Of a DNA stretch of 64,000 nucleotides, positions 7,879 to 15,069 are shown piece after piece (positions within the stretch are counted from its first letter, which is position 1; each line of letters begins with the position of its first letter). The translations under genes and the position numbers were made by a program. The stretch is from contig NZ_AYMR01000011.1 of the NCBI RefSeq assembly GCF_000633535.1, positions 62,001 through 126,000 of the forward strand, written 5' to 3'. The stretch is from Leifsonia aquatica H1aii (lineage in GTDB: Bacteria > Actinomycetota > Actinomycetes > Actinomycetales > Microbacteriaceae). The notes below the pieces were generated by a model that worked only from the letters and a program-made list of their open reading frames with translations, made no database searches and was not told the origin of the DNA.

Positions 7879-8823
7879 TCAGGAGCGGGACGGCACCTCC
7901 CAGGTCCCTTCGGGGCGCGGGGACGACGTCACGACCTCGATGAACGCGCGTGCCGCCGCGCTGAGCGGACGCTCCGAATGCCACCAGACTCCGACATCGC
8001 GGTACTGATCGATCGCGAGTTCCCGACTCTCCAGACCGTCCTGCCTGATCATGCTGAACCCCAGAAAGTTCATGATCCCGATGCCGTGACCCGCACGGAC
8101 CATCGCCCCGAGCGTGGACGGCTGGTGCGAGACGGTGCCCGCCGGCAGGCGTCTGCGCACCGAATGGAACGCGGACTCGGCTTCCGAGCCCATCGCCTCG
8201 TCGAGCAGCGGGTTCCCGATCGTGATGATGCGCTGCCCCTCCAGCTCCCGCGGATCGATCAGGTCGCTCGCCAGCAGCGGGTGTCCGACGGGGAGCACGA
8301 CGACGAACGGCTCCCGCCAGAGTTGCCGGACGGAGAAGGACCGATCGCGGGGTTCCGGCCGCATCGGCCGGAGTGCGACGCTCACGCGCCGCTCGCTCAG
8401 GGCCGCCTCGATGCTGGCGACGTCACCGTCGAGGATCGACAGCTCGATCTGCGGGTGGAGTTCGCCGAGCCGCGTCAGGACCGCAGGAAGGAACTCCGCG
8501 CTGGCACTCGCGAAGCTCGCCAGCTTGACCGTACCCGAGACGACCCCTCGATCGGCCAGAACACCGGACGTCAGCTCGTCGGCCGCAGCGAGAACGGCAC
8601 GAGCCCGCGGAAGCAGCGACTTGCCCTCATCCGTGAGGGTCAGCGGTCGGACTCGCCGCTCGATGAGGGAGCAGCCCAGCTCCTTCTCGAGGTTCGAGAT
8701 GTGGGCGGAGACTCGCGGCTGCGACAGGTGCACCAACTCGGCAGCACGGGCGAAGCCGCCGGCATCCACGACCTCCACCCAGGTACGCAGCCAGGTCAAT
8801 TCGAGCGTCACTGGATCCTCCAT
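7879..8823 (-). CDS. LysR-family transcription regulator
   Basis: 314 aa, the usual length. The N-terminal helix-turn-helix reads LRTWVEVVDAGGFARAAELV followed by LSQPRVSAHISNLEKELG (to about residue 60). A two-lobed effector domain follows from about residue 95 (TVKLASFASASAEFLPAVL). LysR proteins are usually activators that sense a pathway intermediate. It lies between the FAH/SDR unit and the divergent enolase-family dehydratase at 8995, so it probably controls one or both. The dyad at 8891-8920 lies in the 171-bp gap between the LysR start and the dehydratase. Confidence 0.92.
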   Translation of the reverse strand: MEDPVTLELTWLRTWVEVVDAGGFARAAELVHLSQPRVSAHISNLEKELGCSLIERRVRPLTLTDEGKSLLPRARAVLAAADELTSGVLADRGVVSGTVKLASFASASAEFLPAVLTRLGELHPQIELSILDGDVASIEAALSERRVSVALRPMRPEPRDRSFSVRQLWREPFVVVLPVGHPLLASDLIDPRELEGQRIITIGNPLLDEAMGSEAESAFHSVRRRLPAGTVSHQPSTLGAMVRAGHGIGIMNFLGFSMIRQDGLESRELAIDQYRDVGVWWHSERPLSAAARAFIEVVTSSPRPEGTWEVPSRS

Positions 8824-8890
8824 CTGCTCGCGTCGGGGGTGGCTCGATCATAGGGGGGCCGCTCGATCGCACGTGCGCGCATCCGGGATC

Positions 8891-8920
8891 CGGATCAGTC
8901 GTATTCGTCATCCGGCGTTG
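8891..8920 (+). promoter_or_regulatory. Dyad operator upstream of the enolase-family dehydratase
   Basis: CGGAT (8891-8895), 14 bases, ATCCG (8910-8914), continuing as ATTCGTCATCCGGCGTTG (8903-8920). The 18-base 3' part matches 2570-2587 at 16 positions. It begins 104 bp and ends 75 bp before the start at 8995. Just upstream, ATCCGG-N3-CCGGAT (8881-8895) forms a second overlapping repeat, so more than one dimer may bind. Confidence 0.55.
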
Positions 8921-8994
8921 ACCCCCCGCCTGGCGGCATGAGCGAATGAGCGTACCGTGCACATCTGCGTCCAGCGCCGTCGAAGGAGAACCAC

Positions 8995-10197
8995 ATGACG
9001 ATCGAGAGCTCGCTCGGCAGCGCCCGCGGCGTCCTGTCCCCCGGACTCAGCGACCTCGACCGCGGTGATGACGGCGCCGTCATCGTCTCGATCGAGACGT
9101 ACGCCTTGGCGGTTCCGCTTGCTCGGCCGATCGCCGACTCGACCGCCGCCATGTCGCACTGGACCGTCCCCGTCGTGGAGGTCCGCACCGCGGACGGCCG
9201 GGTGGGCACCGGCATCTCGGGCGTGCACGCAGCGCCCGAGCTGCTCGCGGACGTGATCGGGACGTACTACGCCCCGTCGCTGCTCGGCTCCTCCTCCGAA
9301 GACATCCTCGGCACGTGGAAGCGCCTCTACTGGCTCCCCACCCACTGGATGGGACGGGCCGGCGTCATGCACATGGCGCTCGCCATGGTCGACATCGCGC
9401 TGTGGGACCTGGCGGCCCAGCGCGCCGGAGCGCCCCTCTGGCGGATCCTCGGCGGAACTGCCGCGGATATCGAGGCCTACAACACGGACGGCGGCTGGCT
9501 GAACTTCACGGAGTCCGAACTCACCCGCGATCTCCTCTCGCTCGTGGACAGCGGCTGGCAGCGGGTCAAGATCAAGGTCGGCTCATCCGAATGGCGCGAG
9601 GACGTCCGTCGCGTCGAGGCGGTCCGTGCCGCGATCGGCGACGACATCACGTTGATGTGCGATGCGAACCAGCGGTGGGACCTCGCAACGGCGAGCCGGA
9701 TCCTCCCGTACCTCGAGGACGCCCGCATGGACTGGGTCGAGGAGCCGTTGCATGCGGACGACCTCGGCGGCCACGCGAAGCTGCAGCGCTCGACGGTCCT
9801 CGACATCGCTGCCGGTGAGAGCATCTATTCGTACCAGCAGTTCACCAGCTTCATCGAGGCGGACGCCTTTCGCGTGGTGCAGGCCGACGCCACCCGGGTC
9901 GGCGGGGTGACCGAGTGGCTCCAGGTCGCCGCCCATGCGGCGGCCAAGGGGCTGCGCATCGCGCCGCACGCGGGTGACATGATGCAGGTGCATCAGCACC
10001 TCGTGGGGACGGTCCTGTCGGAGGTGCCACCCCTGATCGAGTTCATCCCGTGGACTCAGGACGCCTTCGTGGAACGGAGTGTCGTGAGCGAGGGCTACCT
10101 CAAACGTCCCCAGCTCCCCGGCGCCTCGACCGCGGTCGACCCCGTCGCCCGTTCGCGCTGGCAGATCGCCGGTGTCGGCGGCACGGTCGGCATCTGA
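8995..10197 (+). CDS. Enolase-superfamily (mandelate racemase/MLE) sugar-acid dehydratase, L-fuconate/L-rhamnonate type
   Basis: 400 aa with the two-domain enolase-superfamily layout. The barrel carries the KxK base (RVKIKVG), three metal ligands in LMCDANQRWD, DWVEEPLH and IAAGESIYS, and the general acid His in IAPHAGDMMQVHQH. This set belongs to the acid-sugar dehydratases, which remove water to give 2-keto-3-deoxy acids. Length and the C-terminal LIEFIPWTQDAF region suit L-fuconate or L-rhamnonate dehydratase; I cannot separate the two by eye. GAAGGAG lies 7 nt before the ATG. It likely supplies the SDR/FAH-hydrolase pair. The first 30 residues (Ser/Gly-rich) are a short extension before the capping domain. 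Confidence 0.87.
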   Translation: MTIESSLGSARGVLSPGLSDLDRGDDGAVIVSIETYALAVPLARPIADSTAAMSHWTVPVVEVRTADGRVGTGISGVHAAPELLADVIGTYYAPSLLGSSSEDILGTWKRLYWLPTHWMGRAGVMHMALAMVDIALWDLAAQRAGAPLWRILGGTAADIEAYNTDGGWLNFTESELTRDLLSLVDSGWQRVKIKVGSSEWREDVRRVEAVRAAIGDDITLMCDANQRWDLATASRILPYLEDARMDWVEEPLHADDLGGHAKLQRSTVLDIAAGESIYSYQQFTSFIEADAFRVVQADATRVGGVTEWLQVAAHAAAKGLRIAPHAGDMMQVHQHLVGTVLSEVPPLIEFIPWTQDAFVERSVVSEGYLKRPQLPGASTAVDPVARSRWQIAGVGGTVGI

Positions 10198-10210
10198 CGA
10201 TCCCTCGACG

Positions 10211-13036
10211 ATGTCCGGATCGAGTACCGCCGCCTTCGAGGCGGAGCTGGGCGACACGGTCGTCGCCGTGTCGCATCGACCGACCCTTCGCCGCGCGCTC
10301 GCCCACGACGCGTCTCATTACCTGCTGATCCCGGACGCCGTCGTGACCCCGCGGACGACGGAGGACGTCGCCCGCGTCGTCGCGGCGTCGCAGGCGAGCC
10401 GGACCCCGGTGACGTTCCGCTCCGGGGGGACGAGCCTGTCCGGTCAGGCAGGCACGCAGTCGGTCCTCGTGGACACGCGCAGGCACTTCCGGCGCATCGA
10501 CGTCCTCGACGACGGCGAACGGGTCCGCGTCCAGCCCGGTGCCACCGTCCGTCAGGTGAACGCCCGGCTCGCGCGCTATGGCCGCAAGCTCGGCCCCGAC
10601 CCGGCGAGTGAGATCGCCTGCACGATCGGCGGCGTGATCGCGAACAACTCGAGCGGCATGGCCTGCGGCACCGAGCAGAACACCTACCGCACGCTGGAAT
10701 CGCTGACCGTCGTCCTCCCGTCGGGGACGATCATCGACACCGCCGCTGCGAATGCCGACGCACGATTGCGCACAGCCGAGCCGGACCTCCATGCCGGCCT
10801 CCTCGAACTCCGCGACCGGCTCCGGACCGATCCGACGCGCGTCGCGGAGGTGCGTCGACAGTTCGCCATCAAGAACACGATGGGGTACTCGATCAACGCC
10901 TTGCTGGACTTCGACGCTCCGATCGACATCCTGACCAATCTCCTCGTCGGCAGCGAAGGGACGCTGGGCTTCATCGCCGAGGCGGTTTTCACCACCGTCC
11001 CTCTTCTCCCGCACGCAGCCACCGGGCTTCTCGTCTTCCCGGACCTGGCTGCCGCGTCGGCGTCCCTGCCCGCTCTCGTCGAGGCCGGCTTCGCCACGAT
11101 CGAGCTCATGGACGCCCTCTCGCTGACGGTCGCGCAGTCCGAGTCCGGCTGCCCGGCGGAGATCGCCGACATCGACGTGGTCGACCATGCCGCGCTTCTC
11201 GTGGAAGTGCACGGCGCCACGACCGCCGAGCTCGACGACCGGGTCCGGCGGATCCGTGGGCTCCTGACCGGGCTCCCTCTGGCCTCTCCCGTACGTCTCA
11301 CCCGGGATGCCGCGGCCCGCGCGAGCCTGTGGCAGGTGCGGAAGGGCCTGTACACCGCCGTCGCCGGCGCCCGGCCGAGCGGTACCACCGCACTTCTGGA
11401 AGACATCGCGGTTCCGGTGGCGGAGCTCCTGCCGACGTGCGTGGGGCTCGTGAGGCTCTTCGACGAGTTCGCTTACGAGGGATGTGTGATCTTCGGCCAT
11501 GCCAAGGACGGCAACATCCATTTCATGGTGAACGAGCGGTTCGACGACGCCGGTGCCGTCGAGAGGTATCGCCGTTTCACCGAACGGATGGTCGATCTCG
11601 TCCTCAGCCACGGTGGAACCCTCAAGGCCGAGCACGGCACCGGACGGATCATGGCGCCGTTCGTCCGGCGCCAATACGGCGACGCCTTGTACGTGCTCAT
11701 GCTCCAGATCAAGCAGCTCTTCGACCCGGAGGGCATCCTCAACCCGGGCGTCGTGATCAACGAGGACCCCGACTCCTACCTGAAGCATCTGAAGACGACG
11801 CCGACCGTGGAGACCGAAGTCGACCGTTGCGTGGAGTGCGGCTACTGCGAGTCCTCCTGTCCATCTCGGGACCTCACGCTGACGCCGCGCCAGCGCATCG
11901 TCCTGCGCCGTGAGATGGAGGAAGCGCGTGCCGCAGGCGACGACGATCTGCTGGCCGCCCTGGAGGCGGACTACGAGTACGAAGGGGAGGAGACCTGCGC
12001 GGTGGACGGTATGTGCGCCGTCGCCTGCCCCGTCGACATCAACACCGGCGACCTCGTCCGCCGGCTCCGGGCGGAACGCCAGGGCCGCCTGCCGAACCGC
12101 GTCGCCGCGGCCGCCTCGACGACATGGGGGCCGATCACCCGCGGCGGTGGCGCCGCGCTCTCTGCCGCCCGACGGTCGACGGCGGTCTCCACCGCCCTGA
12201 CACACGTGGGCCGCGCCCTTCTCGGCACGGACCGGGTCCCCTTGTACGATCGCACCCTCCCGCGTGGCGGCCATCCCCGGAAGCGCCTCGCCGGGTCCGC
12301 GGCCACGGATTCCGTCGCCGTATACTTTCCCGCCTGCGTCGGCACGATGTTCGGCCCGGAGCCCGGTGGCACGGGGGTCCAGGACGCACTGCTCGCGTTG
12401 GCATGGCGAGCCGGGATCGGCCTCCACATCCCGACCGGGATCGATTCGGCCTGCTGCGGGACTCCGTGGAAGTCCAAGGGCTTCACCGAGGGATACGATC
12501 ACATGTCCGAACTCACTCTCGGCATCCTGCTGGATGCGACAGAGGGCGGCCGGCTCCCGATCGTCAGCGACGCGTCGTCGTGCACGGAAGGGCTCGAGCT
12601 GATGACGCATTCGGCGCGGGCGCGCGGGGTCGAGTTCCGGGTCATCGACTCCGTGGCGTTCGCGGAGGAGTTCCTGCTGCCGAACCTCGTCGTCACCCAG
12701 CGCGTCGGCTCCGCGGTCGTGCATCCCACTTGCTCGACGACCGTTCTGGGGACGACGACGGCACTGATCGACATCGCTCGCGCCGTGGCGGACCGCGTGG
12801 TCGTCCCGATTGATTGGGGCTGCTGCGCGTTCGCCGGCGACCGCGGCATGCTGCACCCGGAGCTGACGGCGACGGCGACCGCCGCGGAAGCCCGCGCCGT
12901 GGTGGCCGACGACTACGATGCGTATGTCTCCTCCAACCGGACCTGCGAGATCGGAATGACCCGTGCGACCGGACAGCCGTACCGGCACGTGCTCGAGCTG
13001 CTGGAGGTGGCAACGCGTCCACTCACAAATACATGA
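10211..13036 (+). CDS. FAD-binding and Fe-S-binding D-lactate-type dehydrogenase
   Basis: 941-aa fusion. The N-terminal half is a PCMH-type FAD domain (TPVTFRSGGTSLSGQAG, IGGVIANNSSGM, VGSEGTLGFIAEA) with the cap FAD-oxidase C domain ending FDPEGILNPGVVIN. The C-terminal half has a 2[4Fe-4S] ferredoxin unit (CVECGYCESSCPSRD and CAVDGMCAVACPVD) and two CCG domains (SACCGTPWKSKG, WGCCAFAGDRG). This layout is the large lactate/glycolate dehydrogenase that passes electrons to the membrane pool. It probably oxidises the lactate released by the sugar route to pyruvate; family members usually prefer the D-form, whereas the fucose route gives L-lactate, so stereochemistry is open. I chose the ATG at 10211; an in-frame start at 10172 would overlap the upstream gene. 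Confidence 0.88.
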   Translation: MSGSSTAAFEAELGDTVVAVSHRPTLRRALAHDASHYLLIPDAVVTPRTTEDVARVVAASQASRTPVTFRSGGTSLSGQAGTQSVLVDTRRHFRRIDVLDDGERVRVQPGATVRQVNARLARYGRKLGPDPASEIACTIGGVIANNSSGMACGTEQNTYRTLESLTVVLPSGTIIDTAAANADARLRTAEPDLHAGLLELRDRLRTDPTRVAEVRRQFAIKNTMGYSINALLDFDAPIDILTNLLVGSEGTLGFIAEAVFTTVPLLPHAATGLLVFPDLAAASASLPALVEAGFATIELMDALSLTVAQSESGCPAEIADIDVVDHAALLVEVHGATTAELDDRVRRIRGLLTGLPLASPVRLTRDAAARASLWQVRKGLYTAVAGARPSGTTALLEDIAVPVAELLPTCVGLVRLFDEFAYEGCVIFGHAKDGNIHFMVNERFDDAGAVERYRRFTERMVDLVLSHGGTLKAEHGTGRIMAPFVRRQYGDALYVLMLQIKQLFDPEGILNPGVVINEDPDSYLKHLKTTPTVETEVDRCVECGYCESSCPSRDLTLTPRQRIVLRREMEEARAAGDDDLLAALEADYEYEGEETCAVDGMCAVACPVDINTGDLVRRLRAERQGRLPNRVAAAASTTWGPITRGGGAALSAARRSTAVSTALTHVGRALLGTDRVPLYDRTLPRGGHPRKRLAGSAATDSVAVYFPACVGTMFGPEPGGTGVQDALLALAWRAGIGLHIPTGIDSACCGTPWKSKGFTEGYDHMSELTLGILLDATEGGRLPIVSDASSCTEGLELMTHSARARGVEFRVIDSVAFAEEFLLPNLVVTQRVGSAVVHPTCSTTVLGTTTALIDIARAVADRVVVPIDWGCCAFAGDRGMLHPELTATATAAEARAVVADDYDAYVSSNRTCEIGMTRATGQPYRHVLELLEVATRPLTNT

Positions 13037-13076
13037 CTCGGTCAAGAAATTAGTGCCCTCTCACCGCATATTGATG

Positions 13077-13106
13077 TTGACGTAGCTTTATTCCGGAAAC
13101 TATCGT
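13077..13106 (+). promoter_or_regulatory. Probable promoter of the ROK regulator
   Basis: TTGACG (13077-13082), 18-base spacer, TATCGT (13101-13106), in an AT-rich stretch after the dehydrogenase stop. Position fits a short leader to a GTG at 13139 or 13181. Confidence 0.45.
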
Positions 13107-13180
13107 GTGAGAACGCTGCCTCACGCGACGGATCGCTGGTGACCTCGCGCAGGGGTGGCGCGGAGGGAATCGGGTCAACG

Positions 13181-14356
13181 GTGAGTGAAACACAGGCTTT
13201 GCACGGGCTGGAGGGGTTCCCGCTCGACACCCCGGCTGTGGTCGACGTCTTCACGGAGGTCCTGAAGCGCGGTCCGATCCCCCGGATCGAGATCGCGAAG
13301 AGAACCGGTCTCTCGCAGGCGGCCGTCACCAAGGCCGTCGCTCCGCTGATCGTGCAGGGACTCCTCTCCGCCCACGACAACATGCGCCTGACACAACCCG
13401 GACGTCCGGTCCAGCCGATCAGCGTCAACGAGCAGGCGCAGCTCGCCATCGGCGTGGACGTGCGCTCCGACGAGGTGTACGCCGTCGTCACGACGATGCG
13501 CGCGAACGTGCTCCATTCGGTGCATCGCACGATGCTCGGAACGACGGTCGAGGCCGTCACGGACGCGGTCACCGCCGCAGTCACCACCCTGCTCGACGCG
13601 CTGGGATCCGACACGACGCCGATCATGGGGATCGGTGTCGCGGTGTCCGGCGATGTCGACACGCATTCGGGCACGGTGCGCCATTCCCCGCGTCTCAACT
13701 GGACGGACGTCCCTCTGGAGGAGATCCTCCGTCGCCGCCTGGGGCTCCCGGTCGTCATCGACAACGATGTCCGAGCCCTGGCGATCGCGGAGGAGTGGTT
13801 CGGGATCGGCGTGGACGCCGAGTCGTTCGCGATCGTCACCATCGGGGCCGGCATCGGGTGCGGCCTCTACGTCAACGGCGATGTCGTCGAGGGCGCCTAC
13901 GGCGTCGCCGGCGAACTCGGCCACCTCCCGCTCGGGCCCACCGAGCTCGTGTGCTCGTGCGGACGCCGCGGCTGCGTCGAGACCGTCGCCTCGTCGAGCG
14001 CGATCCTGCAGTCGATCCGCGCGGCCAAGCACGATTCCCTGCTCTCGATGCGTGAGGCCGTCGAGCTCGCGCGCACGGGCGATCCGGACACGACAGCGAT
14101 CTTCGAGAAGGCGGCCCGGATCATCGGCGTCGCTCTGGCGACGATGGCCAATCTCGTCGGCCCGAGCGTGATCCTGGTCGCGGGTGAATCCGTCACCGAC
14201 TACGACCTCTACGAGCAGCGCATCCGGGAGAGCTTCGATGAGCACACGTTCGCCTCCGCGGGCGAGTGCACGATCGTCACCCAATCGCACACGTTCGAGA
14301 ACTGGGCACGCGGTGCAGCTGCCTCGCTCATCCGGGCGAGCGTCCGGAGGTCGTAG
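13181..14356 (+). CDS. ROK-family transcription repressor
   Basis: About 391 aa. The N-terminal winged helix-turn-helix (GPIPRIEIAKRTGLSQAAVTK, about residues 29-49) joins a ROK sugar-kinase-like domain with MGIGVAVSGDVD, VVIDNDVRALAIAEEWFG, TIGAGIGCGLYVNG and the zinc motif GHLPLGPTELVCSCGRRGCVE. The HTH marks it as a NagC/XylR-type repressor that senses a sugar, not a kinase. Start is uncertain: GTG 13181 has GGAGGG 13 nt upstream, GTG 13139 has no visible ribosome site. Its place at the end of the fucose/rhamnose cluster makes it the likely sugar-responsive repressor of the importer and catabolic genes. Confidence 0.9.
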   Translation: MSETQALHGLEGFPLDTPAVVDVFTEVLKRGPIPRIEIAKRTGLSQAAVTKAVAPLIVQGLLSAHDNMRLTQPGRPVQPISVNEQAQLAIGVDVRSDEVYAVVTTMRANVLHSVHRTMLGTTVEAVTDAVTAAVTTLLDALGSDTTPIMGIGVAVSGDVDTHSGTVRHSPRLNWTDVPLEEILRRRLGLPVVIDNDVRALAIAEEWFGIGVDAESFAIVTIGAGIGCGLYVNGDVVEGAYGVAGELGHLPLGPTELVCSCGRRGCVETVASSSAILQSIRAAKHDSLLSMREAVELARTGDPDTTAIFEKAARIIGVALATMANLVGPSVILVAGESVTDYDLYEQRIRESFDEHTFASAGECTIVTQSHTFENWARGAAASLIRASVRRS

Positions 14357-14363
14357 CCGGCCC

Positions 14364-14391
14364 GGCGCGTCCCGGGTGGTCCGGGAGCGCC
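14364..14391. terminator. Bidirectional terminator hairpin
   Basis: Interrupted inverted repeat GGCGC-CCCGG / CCGGG-GCGCC with a 5-base loop, placed between the convergent stops at 14356 (+) and 14395 (-). No T run, as for many high-GC terminators. Confidence 0.55.
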
Positions 14392-14394
14392 ACT

Positions 14395-15030
14395 CTAGCG
14401 GCTCCCCCGGCCGAGCTCGTTGAAACGGTGGATGTCCTTGATCGGGCGACGCGCGCCCGCCTCGATGACCGGGGCGTCCGGGACGTGCCGGTCGGCCGGC
14501 CGCTTCTCGCGCGGTCGCGGCGCGCGCACGACGAGCGGACGCGCGTCGAGGGCGCCGTCCGCCACGGTGGCCCGTATCAGCGCATCCCGGGTGGTCGACA
14601 GGCTGAGGAGACGCTCGCGTTTGGAGGGGTACCAGCGGCCGGCGACGACCGCGGCGGTCAGGCGGTTCTGCAGCGTCCAGGCGAACCGGTCCGGGCGCTC
14701 GTCGACGACGAGGCGCGCCGTGAGCCGGTCGGCCCTGCGCTGCACGTTCTCGACCTGGGCGCGCGCCGCATCGATCGAATCGAAGCCGACCCCGCTGGTG
14801 GCGATCTCACGGTGGTTCGACGACATCAACCGCCAGATGACCACGCGGCCGTGCTCGTCGACGGCATCGTGCGCGGCGCGGATCCGAACGGCGACGCCCG
14901 GCACCGCCTCGTCCACGGTCGCGGCCACGATCCGGTCCCGGAACGCGGCCCACACCCGATAGCGCTCGCTCGCGGTGTCGACCGCGTGGAACCGGATGTA
15001 CGGCACCCCTCGGACGTCCCTGTCGCTCAT
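14395..15030 (-). CDS. Hypothetical protein with a YegP/DUF1508-like N-terminal segment
   Basis: 211 aa, starting MSDRDVRGVPYIRFHAV. The first 100 residues alternate short strands and end in SSNHREIATSGVGFDSIDAARAQVENVQR; a strand, a Gly turn and a helix of the form SIDAARAQVENVQ recall the DUF1508/YegP repeat, which usually reads as a query-like small domain of unknown role. The C-terminal half is Arg-rich (PRPREKRPADRH) and probably disordered. An ATG at 15042 is an alternative start. It follows the PASTA gene by 39 bp on the same strand and could be cotranscribed with the Pst-like operon, but nothing ties it functionally. I do not recognise a function. Confidence 0.6.
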   Translation of the reverse strand: MSDRDVRGVPYIRFHAVDTASERYRVWAAFRDRIVAATVDEAVPGVAVRIRAAHDAVDEHGRVVIWRLMSSNHREIATSGVGFDSIDAARAQVENVQRRADRLTARLVVDERPDRFAWTLQNRLTAAVVAGRWYPSKRERLLSLSTTRDALIRATVADGALDARPLVVRAPRPREKRPADRHVPDAPVIEAGARRPIKDIHRFNELGRGSR

Positions 15031-15069
15031 CGTCCCCCTCATCTCCCCCTCATTCGGTGCGTCGCGTCC

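Noticed and set aside
10100-13045. Very long open frame antisense to the FAD/Fe-S dehydrogenase
   Set aside because: High GC makes stop codons rare on the other strand. The translation is Arg/Gly/Asp-rich with no domain, and the plus-strand frame has clear FAD and Fe-S motifs.
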